DNA from: Chitinophagaceae bacterium
GTDB lineage: Bacteria > Bacteroidota > Bacteroidia > Chitinophagales > Chitinophagaceae
Direction of reading: 5' to 3'
DNA: 62,567 nt
NCBI GenBank assembly: GCA_009996675.1
Contig: JAACZQ010000031.1
Location: 1,374 to 63,940, forward strand
The notes under the pieces are model-generated. The model ran no database searches. It was not told the origin of the DNA and worked only from the letters and a program-made list of their open reading frames with translations. Below are positions 52,927 to 61,849 of this stretch, one piece after another (position 1 is the stretch's first letter; each line of letters starts with the position of its first letter). The translations under genes were made by a program, and so were the position numbers.

Positions 52927-53793
52927 TCAGATGGTTTTCCAATCACCATCATTGGGTACCTGTATCTGGTTTTGTAAATGTTGGTTGGTAATTGCTTCGA
53001 TAAAATCCTTCCGCCGCTGGTAGCAATGATTAATGGTTTCGAGGTGCACAACGGTAATGGGTGTTTGGGTAAATGATGCAAGCTTAAGTACATCATGGGT
53101 GGTCATGGTAATGGGATCGCCCTGCAGAAACTGTGCACCGCCACCATTCACCATAATATGGGAAGGTTGATGTTCAGTAATGGCTTGTTTTACATCATCA
53201 CACCAGATGGTATCTCCGGCTATATACAGTTTATCTTGTTGATGACCGATGACAAAGCCGGATACGGTTCCCATTCTTTTGCCTACTTCTCCGGTTCCAT
53301 GCTGTCCATTGGTTCGATGAATGGTAATCTGGTTCCACTCCCAGGTCTGGTCAACAGCAACAACATTGGAAAAGCCCTGTTCTTTTATTTTGGTAAGATC
53401 GGCAGGTTGACAAATAATCAGTTTTGTTTTGGGTATTTGTGTCTGTGCGGCAATATCCCAGTGATCGCGGTGGGTATGGGTTACCAGTACGGCGTCTATA
53501 TCCTGTAGTAATTGGGCCAGCACTTTATCGCCAAATGGCAGATCAACCATGGGAATACGCAAACTGTTGGCTGCATTGGGAATGGGGTCAAGGGCTTCTT
53601 TACTACTCAGCATGGGGTCAACCAGTATTTTCTTACCAGCCAGTTCTACCAGTACGGTGGCATGGCGGATCAGCCTGAAACGGGTTTGGGTTTTGTGGGT
53701 TGTCCGTTCTAAAGCCAGGAGGGGCTTACTCGCTACTGCCGCAATGGCTAAAGCAGTCTTGTGTAAAAAATACTTTCTGTTTATCTTTTGCAT
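52927..53793 (-). CDS. MBL-fold metallohydrolase
   Basis: The 288-residue protein has a possible signal sequence and the metal motif THTHRDHWD (HxHxDH) with a later HLETINHC. The substrate is unknown; the group includes UlaG-like lactonases. The ATG at 53793 is preferred because upstream codons would overlap the divergent AraC gene. Confidence 0.9.
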   Translation of the reverse strand: MQKINRKYFLHKTALAIAAVASKPLLALERTTHKTQTRFRLIRHATVLVELAGKKILVDPMLSSKEALDPIPNAANSLRIPMVDLPFGDKVLAQLLQDIDAVLVTHTHRDHWDIAAQTQIPKTKLIICQPADLTKIKEQGFSNVVAVDQTWEWNQITIHRTNGQHGTGEVGKRMGTVSGFVIGHQQDKLYIAGDTIWCDDVKQAITEHQPSHIMVNGGGAQFLQGDPITMTTHDVLKLASFTQTPITVVHLETINHCYQRRKDFIEAITNQHLQNQIQVPNDGDWKTI

Positions 53794-53880
53794 AGCGTTT
53801 ATTTTTGACAGGACAAAGCTACAGCGGGGCAGAAGTATCTGTTTATTATCAACCGACAAAGATTTATTCAATTTCGCCAC

Positions 53881-54669
53881 ATGAAACATAAGCCCATCAA
53901 TTGCGAAGCCAGCGTCAGAATATATGATAAGAAGGACTGCGCTTTCCATGCACGCTTAGGTTGGAGCCAAACGGAATGGCATTCACACCGGAAGGGACAG
54001 TTGATTTATGCAGAACATGGTATCATGCGGCTGTACATAGGGGACAAAGTTCTGTACATTCCTTCCATGCACGCGGCCTGGATTCCTATGGGCGTGGAAC
54101 ACCGGGTGGCTACTGAGTCGATTAATATTATTTTCCGTTCGCTGTATCTCGATTGCAGTGGCCTGGATGATCTCTTCTATGACCAGGTGAGTGTCTTTTA
54201 TGCCAGCGCATTACTGCGGCAGATGATCACTTATACCGAAAAGTTTAACCTGGAAGATACAGCCACAACGCATGAGATCAGTTTTCTGGAAGCATTGAAG
54301 CAGTTACTGCCACAACAGGCACAAATGAAGATCAACCTCACATTGCCTACTACTGCGCATCCGCAACTGGCTCCCGTGACCGAATATATACAGGCACATG
54401 TGCATGAGAAATTCAGTATGCCGGATATTGCTGGCAGATTTGGTATTGGCGAAAGAACACTGTCCAGGTTGTTTCAGAAAGAATTGCTATTGCCTTTTAG
54501 TCAGTATGTGAAACTGGTTCGCATGGTGAAAGCCGTAGAAATGCTCATCAGGCCCGGTAGCAATGTGAGTGAAGTGTCTTATGCGGTGGGGTATGAAAGC
54601 CTCCCCACTTTCAGTAATAATTTCAATGAAATAATGGGAATAAGGCCGAATCAGTTTTTACAAAAATAA
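53881..54669 (+). CDS. AraC-family transcriptional regulator
   Basis: The 262-residue protein has an N-terminal cupin-like sensor domain (GWSQTEWHSHRKGQLIYAEHG) and a C-terminal pair of helix-turn-helix motifs (MPDIAGRFGIGERTLSRLFQKE, then NVSEVSYAVGYESLPTFSNNF). It is divergent from the MBL-PhzF operon with 87 bases between, and probably controls it. Confidence 0.93.
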   Translation: MKHKPINCEASVRIYDKKDCAFHARLGWSQTEWHSHRKGQLIYAEHGIMRLYIGDKVLYIPSMHAAWIPMGVEHRVATESINIIFRSLYLDCSGLDDLFYDQVSVFYASALLRQMITYTEKFNLEDTATTHEISFLEALKQLLPQQAQMKINLTLPTTAHPQLAPVTEYIQAHVHEKFSMPDIAGRFGIGERTLSRLFQKELLLPFSQYVKLVRMVKAVEMLIRPGSNVSEVSYAVGYESLPTFSNNFNEIMGIRPNQFLQK

Positions 54670-54806
54670 TTGAGTGACGGGTATTTCTTCAGGGTTGTAT
54701 ATCATTGGCAGACACAGGGTTAAATCAGGTCTCGCCGGTTACTCACTGTACACGAACCGTACTGTAAGCGCTTGTTTACTGTAGTTGCATCGGTTAGTCA
54801 GCGCTT

Positions 54807-54890
54807 GTAACCGATGAATGATCGCTTATAACCGATGAATCATCGGTTGCAACCGATAACTGATCGGTTAGAACCGATCCAACATCGCTT
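54807..54890. repeat. Four tandem 21-bp interrupted palindromes
   Basis: Units at 54807-54827, 54828-54848, 54849-54869 and 54870-54890 share the form NN-AACCGAT-N5-ATCGSTT, each close to a palindrome with arms AACCGAT and ATCGGTT. The 21-bp period is two turns of DNA, so the sites lie on one face of the helix. A diverged half unit (CATCGGTTAGTCAGCGCTT) precedes them. Confidence 0.92.
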
Positions 54891-55117
54891 CCACTACGGT
54901 CCGTCTGCGATTCAACTGCCTGCAGAACCGATGGGTACAAGGTTTTTGGCTTGTTTAACCGATTCACACCAGTTTTTTTTGATCGGATCTTACTGAATGT
55001 CATGCGCTTAGTAAACCTTGTACAAGGGATACAAGGTTTTTTCCCACCCCTGGGATAGTAGTTTTGTTCCTGAAGCATGGACCTTGACAAGCGTGCGTGA
55101 TTGAACTATAGGCATGT

Positions 55118-55239
55118 AATGGTGCCTTATGATTTTGTGGTAGGTGTGCTTCCGGCTTATGTACCAGCTATTGGCTGTAACTATATTTTTTCCTATCTTT
55201 TCACCCCCCCCCTTAAACCCAGTGCTGTAAGGCACCATT
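55118..55239. repeat. Separated 12-bp inverted repeat
   Basis: AATGGTGCCTTA (55118-55129) and TAAGGCACCATT (55228-55239) are perfect complements 98 bases apart, just upstream of a small ORF. Confidence 0.8.
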
Positions 55240-55275
55240 GAACACAAATACATTCATCCTTTCAATCAAACCACC

Positions 55276-55431
55276 ATGGGCAATTTAGGCGCACAGGAAT
55301 TATTCATTATGCTTCTTTTACCGGCCTTACTGTTTGGCTTGGCGTATTGGCTGGGCAAGAGATCGGGGTACAAACAGGGGCAACTGGATATGTACCGCAG
55401 AATGGAACAGGAGGGAAGATTCAAAGGATAG
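55276..55431 (+). CDS. Small membrane protein, 51 residues
   Basis: The product begins MGNLGAQELFIMLLLP and has one hydrophobic helix (about 8-26) followed by a basic and polar tail GKRSGYKQGQLDMYRRMEQE. The helix plus charged tail and the following lipoprotein in the same direction support a real gene. I do not recognise a family. Confidence 0.6.
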   Translation: MGNLGAQELFIMLLLPALLFGLAYWLGKRSGYKQGQLDMYRRMEQEGRFKG

Positions 55432-55483
55432 ATCCCCGGATGGTTGGCTTCATGGAACGTAGTGAATACTTTAAACCTTTGCT

Positions 55484-56005
55484 ATGCATCAAACAAAAAG
55501 TATCTGGACTGTTTTACTGATCGGTCTGATCAGCGCCTGTCAACAAAAGCGGGAGCCAGACATGTTAAAAACAACTACGGAGACCTTTGTTGATGTGAGC
55601 GTAGAAGATGACGTATTTCCACCCTTTGATGTCCCGGTATCCCAGGCAAGCAGTATAGAACAATGGCTCACGGGTATATGCCGGGAACCAGGTCCCAAAG
55701 AACCCGTTACTACTTACGAGGTTGAACTTTTTGAATCTACTGGGCAAAACAGCATTTGTCTTGTTGGCCGGCATGTAAGCGTTCATGCTGATGCCACTTT
55801 CAATCGCATTGTATTTAGGCCCTCGGATATGTATTTCAAACTGCCGATACAAACTTACAAGGACCTGGATCGTACAGCCTTGCTGAACAAACTGTCAGCC
55901 GAACTGACTGCTTTTACACAAACCGAAACCTTCCAGCAATCTTATTTATCCAAAGCCCCTGCGCTGGTATTCAGGGCCAATGGAAAAAGGATCTGGCCGC
56001 AATAG
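55484..56005 (+). CDS. Hypothetical lipoprotein
   Basis: The 173-residue protein has a lipobox (LISAC near residue 19) and a short acidic domain with PFDVPVSQASSIEQWLTGICREP. I do not recognise a family. It is followed 43 bases later by the DUF6688 gene in the same direction and may be co-transcribed. Confidence 0.7.
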   Translation: MHQTKSIWTVLLIGLISACQQKREPDMLKTTTETFVDVSVEDDVFPPFDVPVSQASSIEQWLTGICREPGPKEPVTTYEVELFESTGQNSICLVGRHVSVHADATFNRIVFRPSDMYFKLPIQTYKDLDRTALLNKLSAELTAFTQTETFQQSYLSKAPALVFRANGKRIWPQ

Positions 56006-56048
56006 CCGGGCAGTGTCCTTTTAATAAAGCCTATAATCCCAACTAATC

Positions 56049-57152
56049 GTGTACATTATCGTAACTCTGGTCATAGCTTTACTGCTACTGTTACTCACAA
56101 TCATGGTTGTATTGAAACGTGTGAAGGCTCATGCCAATCCTGTTGAAACCATGATAGGTGCAGTGTATTTGCTATCACTGTTGCTTTTTGTAGGCGGTTT
56201 AATTACCCACGGCAATGCCTACCATCAACCCATTGATCCGATGGATGACCTGGAGTGTTATAGCCCCTTCGCTTCCGGGTATCGACTGACGCTTTTATGG
56301 TATTTTGTGGCATTTCATATTTCCCTGATATTGGTTTGGATTAATGGCAACCATTTGCCTCCGTTAACACTAAGCCTGGCACTGGTATTTTTGCTGATCG
56401 GTATTATTTTAAACTTAGCTATCCTGCTTCAGGTATCCGTGCATGCAACGGAAACCCTCATGTATTATGATGGAGGCCTGGGTAAATGGTTCTTTATTCC
56501 GGCACCCTTGTTTGGGATTTGCATAGCAGCGTATTTGCTTTATACATCCGTTAGGACGGACTTGAATGCCAGTATTGACAGAACTTACAACAATCGGTTG
56601 CTTCAAATGCTCAATCGCTTTCTCGCGAGTAGAATCAGCAATCCTTTTTGGATACTGTTGCTACTGTTCCCGGTGGTGTTTATTGTTACTTTGATTTTGC
56701 GTTTATTCGGACAAGATACCGATGCGCTGGTGAAACTCTTCACCGATACGGCTACCTGGAGATTATCTCAGCAAATACACCCACCCATTCTCGACCACCA
56801 TGGACATTACTTATGCACAGTAGCAGCATCGGGTAACCCCGCAGTTGTAAAGCCCTTGCGGATGGGACAACGAAGTGGCAGGCTCATTATTGTAAACCGG
56901 CAGCTATTAATAGCCAATGCTTTTGAAGAAATGATACAGGATATGTCTCCAAAGCTTCACCAGATTATTAGAACCAACTATGATAAATATGGCTATAACC
57001 TTTCCCGGAAAATTAATTCAAGCACCCTTTCCAATATAACTTATGTTTTAATGAAACCTCTGGAGTGGGCTTTTCTGCTTTGCTTATATCTGTTTTGCCT
57101 TCATCCTGAACAAAAAATAAACAGGCAGTACCCGCTGCATAACAATATATGA
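56049..57152 (+). CDS. DUF6688-like membrane protein
   Basis: The 367-residue protein starts with GTG and has about six membrane segments in its first 220 residues. The C-terminal half has HGHYLCTVAA, VVKPLRMGQRSG and VNRQLLIANAFEEMI, which I associate with DUF6688. Function is unknown. It lies 64 bases before the Pmp3-like gene. Confidence 0.75.
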   Translation: MYIIVTLVIALLLLLLTIMVVLKRVKAHANPVETMIGAVYLLSLLLFVGGLITHGNAYHQPIDPMDDLECYSPFASGYRLTLLWYFVAFHISLILVWINGNHLPPLTLSLALVFLLIGIILNLAILLQVSVHATETLMYYDGGLGKWFFIPAPLFGICIAAYLLYTSVRTDLNASIDRTYNNRLLQMLNRFLASRISNPFWILLLLFPVVFIVTLILRLFGQDTDALVKLFTDTATWRLSQQIHPPILDHHGHYLCTVAASGNPAVVKPLRMGQRSGRLIIVNRQLLIANAFEEMIQDMSPKLHQIIRTNYDKYGYNLSRKINSSTLSNITYVLMKPLEWAFLLCLYLFCLHPEQKINRQYPLHNNI

Positions 57153-57216
57153 TTTGTGTTTTGTAATTTTATTAGAGTCTGAATAGTATTGAATCAGTGA
57201 ATAGATAAACTTTATC

Positions 57217-57420
57217 ATGACCTTAATTGCCATCATATTCCCTTTTCTTTCTTTTATGCTGCGCGGGAAAATATTCACCGGGATCCTGTGCCTGATCCTG
57301 CAAATAACCATCATCGGATGGGTGCCGGCTGCTTTCTGGGCTGTGATATCCTTGCAGAATGCCCGTGCCGACCGCCGCACCGATCGGATTGTACGGGAAA
57401 TGCGCAGGAACAATCGCTGA
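57217..57420 (+). CDS. YqaE/Pmp3 family membrane protein
   Basis: The 67-residue protein has two membrane helices (about 4-22 and 26-50) and the LCLILQITIIGWVPAAFWAV signature of Pmp3/YqaE, then a basic tail RADRRTDRIVREMRRNNR. These proteins are linked to membrane potential under stress. It is isolated between two hypothetical genes. Confidence 0.9.
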   Translation: MTLIAIIFPFLSFMLRGKIFTGILCLILQITIIGWVPAAFWAVISLQNARADRRTDRIVREMRRNNR

Positions 57421-57517
57421 ATTGCTTTGCCGGAACAGGCATTGTGCTGAACTACTGCTGCTATTTTTAACAAATCGGGATTTCTTCAATCGGTATATTT
57501 AGCTATAAGAACCCGGT

Positions 57518-57826
57518 ATGTCTTTCTCCAGATCCCTACGTTTATTCCGCAGATTTTACAGCAGCTTTCTCTTGTTTGCTGTACTCATGGATGCTGTTTC
57601 TATGCTGATCTTATGGCGGTCGGGATTATCTGTCTTGGGTACATTGTTCTGGTTTAAGATAGCTACTATGGGAATCAGTTATTATGTAGTAAATAGTTAT
57701 AAAAGCCACGAATATTATTATTACCAGAACCTGGGTTATTCCAAACAACTGCTCTGGGCTGTAACGCTGGCTGTTGATTTTCTGCTCTTTCTCCTTTTAC
57801 TCATACTAACCCATCAACTGAAATAA
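57518..57826 (+). CDS. Small membrane protein, probable ABC permease partner
   Basis: The 102-residue protein has three hydrophobic segments (about 15-33, 38-58 and 80-100). It overlaps the start of the ABC ATPase gene by one base (TAATG), so it is translationally coupled. It is too short for an ordinary permease and I do not recognise a family. Confidence 0.75.
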   Translation: MSFSRSLRLFRRFYSSFLLFAVLMDAVSMLILWRSGLSVLGTLFWFKIATMGISYYVVNSYKSHEYYYYQNLGYSKQLLWAVTLAVDFLLFLLLLILTHQLK

Positions 57827-58476
57827 TGCATATACTGGAAGCAGACGGCATACAATTGGATTTCGGGGAGCGGAGGATATTATCCGGCATTTACCTGAAA
57901 GCTGAAACCGGTACCATTACCGGACTGCTGGGCAGGAATGGATCGGGTAAATCCAGTTTGATGCAGGCTATATATGGTACATTACCCTGTGAAAAATCGG
58001 TTCGCATCAATCAATGCTCCTATCCGGCAGCCTATAGCCGGCCAGCATTATTGCGTTACCTGCCGCAGTTTCATTTCATTCCTGCTGCATTAACCCTGCA
58101 AAAGGTATTCCGCGATTATGCGCTGGATTTTGACAGTTTTGAGTATTGGTTTCCTGAACTGGCACCGGCCTATAAAAGCCCTGTGGGTCAGTTGTCGGGA
58201 GGTGGCCGGAGACTGGTGGAACTGTATACGCTGATCAAAGCGGATACCCGGTTTGTGCTGCTGGATGAACCTTTTACACATATTAGCCCGGTACAGGTTG
58301 AAAGAATCCGGGAATTGCTGCTGGCAGAGAAAACGGGTAAGGGTTTTGTTATTACCGATCATCTGTACCAGCAGGTATTGGATATCAGTGACAGATTGTA
58401 TGTACTGGCCCATGGAAGAACAAAGCTGGTTCCCGATCAGGCTGAGCTGGAAGCGCTGGGTTATATAAAAGCTTAA
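57826..58476 (+). CDS. ABC transporter ATP-binding protein
   Basis: The 216-residue ATPase has Walker A GRNGSGKSS, a diverged signature LSGGGRRLVEL, Walker B FVLLDEPFTHI and the switch histidine in VITDHLYQQ. It has no fused permease. Its only visible partner is the 102-residue membrane protein upstream. Confidence 0.9.
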   Translation: MHILEADGIQLDFGERRILSGIYLKAETGTITGLLGRNGSGKSSLMQAIYGTLPCEKSVRINQCSYPAAYSRPALLRYLPQFHFIPAALTLQKVFRDYALDFDSFEYWFPELAPAYKSPVGQLSGGGRRLVELYTLIKADTRFVLLDEPFTHISPVQVERIRELLLAEKTGKGFVITDHLYQQVLDISDRLYVLAHGRTKLVPDQAELEALGYIKA

Positions 58477-58652
58477 TACTCAAAACCTTCATTTGCTAAA
58501 AGCAATCTTAGCAATACCTGACTGTGCATCTTAAAGCAAGCAGGTAAAAATCATTGGTGTGTTTACACAAAGCTTTTTGTATTTTACTGAATAAAGAATC
58601 CGCCTTCAATTGTATACCGATATAATTGAAGCCAGGTTTCTCCAATCCATAT

Positions 58653-59471
58653 ATGCCTATCCACGCACATCCACAACCTGCAGTACAAAACCAGTCTGTT
58701 GCTTCATCAATGTCGCAGCATACGGGCGGGGCAAAAACCGAATCGCCTGATAAGGGGGAGACTTCTAACGGGTCGGTACTACCCAGACTTCAGGAGATGG
58801 CGAATAATAGTCCACAGGTTAAACAATTGATGTCTGTTCAACGGATGGTCAATGAGGGTGTTCGGGTAAGAACTATTCCGCAATCAGCTGTGGTACCTGT
58901 TGTGCAGCGGCAACTTTTACCAACAGCAAGGCATCGTGAGGTGGTAAAGGATGCTGCAAAACGACTGAAGAATCCGGAAACAGACAGCGATAATCTCTGG
59001 ATTAAAGCCATTTACCAGGAATTGGATGGTATTGGTAATCCTGCTGCTGATGAATGTGTGCAGAAACTGATTGAACAGCATGTAATAGATATGAATGACT
59101 GGGCTCTAATACAGAAGGACTACAAATTGTATAAATCCAGTGGTGCCAAATCGCTGGATTTGCATGAGCGGCATAATACTCCCACCGTACATAATGAAGA
59201 TGAAGCCAGTAAATGGGTGGCTTCCCTGATTGAAAACCGGATTAAGGATTTGTATACCACACTGGCCGGTTTTCCGGGCCATGCCATGCAAATACAGTTA
59301 TCCATAAACTCACTGGTTGGATGGTATGAGGCAAAAAAATTTAGTGATGAAGCCTATACCCGTTACAAAGACGAGATTATTGCAGCGTTAAACAAAGGGA
59401 AAAAAGCATCGCCTTTAGCTATACCGAGATATGTTTATACTTTTGAAAGTGGAAGTACGACGGCAGTTTAA
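58653..59471 (+). CDS. Protein with injection-system-cargo-like N-terminus
   Basis: The 272-residue protein starts at ATG 58653 (a TTG is open 27 bases upstream). Residues about 44-100 contain LPRLQEMANNSPQVKQLMSV and VVPVVQRQLLP, a pattern seen in proteins linked to extracellular contractile injection systems (Q-rich, MANNSPQ and VVQR). The rest (about 110-272) is a helical domain with no recognised catalytic motif. No sheath, tube or spike genes are in this window, so the link is by resemblance only. Confidence 0.6.
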   Translation: MPIHAHPQPAVQNQSVASSMSQHTGGAKTESPDKGETSNGSVLPRLQEMANNSPQVKQLMSVQRMVNEGVRVRTIPQSAVVPVVQRQLLPTARHREVVKDAAKRLKNPETDSDNLWIKAIYQELDGIGNPAADECVQKLIEQHVIDMNDWALIQKDYKLYKSSGAKSLDLHERHNTPTVHNEDEASKWVASLIENRIKDLYTTLAGFPGHAMQIQLSINSLVGWYEAKKFSDEAYTRYKDEIIAALNKGKKASPLAIPRYVYTFESGSTTAV

Positions 59472-59708
59472 TCTTTGATGCTGCCAGTTGTAATCCTCTC
59501 CCACTCATCTTTCACACCAGATACCAAACAATACCGGGCAGTAATGACCGCCCTGAGCCGATTCCATTACTGGTGAATACACGGGATAAACCAACAGCGG
59601 CTTGCAACCGGTATAAAATTTATCCGGTTATTCTTGTTTCCCCACACTAATTCCTTTTTATCTTTAATAACTCCCGAACAAGTATATTCCACTGATCAAC
59701 TTTTTTAA

Positions 59709-60827
59709 TTGAAAAATACTGTTGCTACTGCCTCTCCAACCTTACATGGATTGAATCATTTGAGGGCCCTGGCCATTACCATGGTATTTTATTTTCATTA
59801 TTTCATACTCAGTGGCGGCGAGCCAGCCTGGTTGCCGGATCTGGCTGCTTTCGGATGGACAGGTGTAGACCTGTTTTTTGTGCTCAGTGGTTTTCTAATT
59901 GCCTCGCAACTGTTTGAACAGATTCATCGGGGCAATGGTATTTCTTTTCGTTTGTTTTTCATGAAAAGGGCTTTCCGTATCCTGCCAGCCTACCTGGTTA
60001 CGGTAGCGTTATACGTATACTGGCCCCTGTTCCGGGAAAGGGAAGCCTTGCCACCGATCTGGAAATTGTTCACGTTTACACAAAACCTGGGACTGAATAT
60101 CAAAGACAATGGTACATTTTCCCATGCCTGGTCGCTCTGTGTGGAAGAACATTTTTACCTCCTCCTGCCAATGGTATTAATCCTTGTTTACCGCACCCGT
60201 TTCTGGGCTAAAGCCTGGATATTATTGCCGGCTTTACTGGTACTGGGATTGTTGTGGCGCTGGTATGCATATGGGTCTTTGTACGAACCGCATGTCAATG
60301 GTGATATACCCTGGAAATACTGGTACCAGCATATTTATTATCCAACGTACAGTCGTTTGGATGGCTTGCTGGCCGGTGTAACCATTGCCGCCTGTTATGT
60401 GTTCCGGAAGCAATGGTGGGAGCAACTGGCAGCCAAAAGCGGTTATGCGCTCTTGCTGGCAATGGCTGTATTAACAGGCGCTTATTTTCTCTGCGCCGAC
60501 CAGCAAAGCCGGCCCGCATCTGTCTGGGGTTTTCCATTGGTGGCACTGGGTTATGGTTTGCTGGTGATGAATGCTGTGATTAAGCATAGTTTTTTATCCC
60601 GCCACGCATCCGGTTTAACACATTGGGTGGCGGGCTTGTCCTACAGCATCTACCTGACACATAAAGGCATTATTCACCTCACCCGGTTAGCGCTGCAGGA
60701 CTATGAGCTGAATGCCAATATATTGTTGTTGATCTGTACGGCGACCAGCCTGCTGGGGGCTTATCTGTTACATCGACTGGTGGAACAGCCTTTTTTGCGG
60801 TGGCGGGACCGGTTACTGAAGCGCTGA
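59709..60827 (+). CDS. Acyltransferase family 3 membrane protein
   Basis: The 372-residue protein has about ten membrane segments and the acyltransferase 3 signature: GLNHLRALAITMVFYFHYF, GWTGVDLFFVLSGFLI and SLCVEEHFYLLLP. It probably adds acyl groups to a glycan. It appears to start at TTG 59709: the codon before is a stop, and the next ATG (59779) would cut the signature helix. Confidence 0.88.
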   Translation: MKNTVATASPTLHGLNHLRALAITMVFYFHYFILSGGEPAWLPDLAAFGWTGVDLFFVLSGFLIASQLFEQIHRGNGISFRLFFMKRAFRILPAYLVTVALYVYWPLFREREALPPIWKLFTFTQNLGLNIKDNGTFSHAWSLCVEEHFYLLLPMVLILVYRTRFWAKAWILLPALLVLGLLWRWYAYGSLYEPHVNGDIPWKYWYQHIYYPTYSRLDGLLAGVTIAACYVFRKQWWEQLAAKSGYALLLAMAVLTGAYFLCADQQSRPASVWGFPLVALGYGLLVMNAVIKHSFLSRHASGLTHWVAGLSYSIYLTHKGIIHLTRLALQDYELNANILLLICTATSLLGAYLLHRLVEQPFLRWRDRLLKR

Positions 60828-60961
60828 TAACCCTATGGGCCGCCTGTTGTTCCATCCGATGTTTGATCCGGCCGGTAATAGACCGGTGTACCGGTGTCTT
60901 CCTGGTTCCTGGAATAAGTTGTAACTTTTCTATGCATTCATACCAAATCAAACAAGTTTGT

Positions 60962-61846
60962 ATGTCCAATATCAATCTCATTATCGAAGAAAGGGCTGCC
61001 GATATCGGCAAATTCATGGTGGGTCGTTTATTACCCTTCCGGCAGAAAAGAATGGTAGGCCCCTTTATTTATATCGACCATATGGGTCCGGTGAAACTGC
61101 ATGAGCGGGAGAATTTTGATGTGTTACCCCATCCGCATATTGGGTTGTCGACCCTGACTTTTTTATTCGAAGGCAGCATCATGCACCGCGATTCGCTGGG
61201 TAATGCTGTGGAGATCAATCCCGGTGCGGTGAACTGGATGACGGCAGGGAGGGGTATTGTTCACTCCGAGCGTACACCGGAACGTTTGCGGCATTCAGAC
61301 AAGGAGCTGCATGGCCTGCAGATCTGGGTAGCGCTGCCACAGGCACTTGAGACTATGGAACCGGAATTTTTTCATGCGGAAAAAGAGCGTATCCCATCCT
61401 GGGAAACAGATCAGGTAACATACAAGCTGATTGCAGGAGCTGCATTCGACCGGCAGTCGCCCGTACCGGTATACAGTCCGTTATACATGCTGGAGATCCG
61501 CAGTGCAGAAAAGCGGGTACTGGACATCGGAAAGCACCTGTATGGCGAATCGGGTTTGTATATACTGGAAGGAGGTATAGAAAGTGAGGGGCATGTATAC
61601 GGACCCAAACAGATCCTGGTAGCGAAAGACAGCAGCCTCTGTTCGTTTACCATTTTGGAGCATTCGGTGATTTATATTTTCGGCGGGGAGCCATTTCCGG
61701 AAGAGCGGTATATCGACTGGAATTTTGTGTCATCAGAAAAGTCGCGCATAGAAGCGGCCAAGCAACGCTGGGCAGCGCGGGGTTTTGATACCATTCCCGG
61801 CGATGAAACAGCATTTGTGCCTTATCCTTCACGTATAAAACAATAA
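60962..61846 (+). CDS. Pirin family protein
   Basis: The 294-residue protein is a two-domain cupin with the pirin metal ligands: His and His in LPHPHIGLST, and His and Glu in GIVHSERTPE. It may be a quercetinase-like dioxygenase or a redox-sensing cofactor protein. The ATG at 60962 is preferred; it is four bases from the OsmC gene, so the two form an operon. Confidence 0.93.
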   Translation: MSNINLIIEERAADIGKFMVGRLLPFRQKRMVGPFIYIDHMGPVKLHERENFDVLPHPHIGLSTLTFLFEGSIMHRDSLGNAVEINPGAVNWMTAGRGIVHSERTPERLRHSDKELHGLQIWVALPQALETMEPEFFHAEKERIPSWETDQVTYKLIAGAAFDRQSPVPVYSPLYMLEIRSAEKRVLDIGKHLYGESGLYILEGGIESEGHVYGPKQILVAKDSSLCSFTILEHSVIYIFGGEPFPEERYIDWNFVSSEKSRIEAAKQRWAARGFDTIPGDETAFVPYPSRIKQ

Positions 61847-61849
61847 ACC

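Larger units (their letters stand above)
54670..55275. other. 600-bp gene-free region with repeats
   Basis: It holds the 21-bp palindromic array at 54807-54890, TACAAGG direct repeats near 54935 and 55020-55040, a 12-bp inverted repeat (55118-55129 with 55228-55239) and a run of nine C at 55204-55212. I see no convincing gene on either strand. Confidence 0.6.

Noticed and set aside
54794..55090. Minus-strand frame of 98 codons over the 21-bp array
   Set aside because: Its C-terminal end is a 7-residue repeat that only mirrors the DNA units; the rest has no conserved pattern or start signal.
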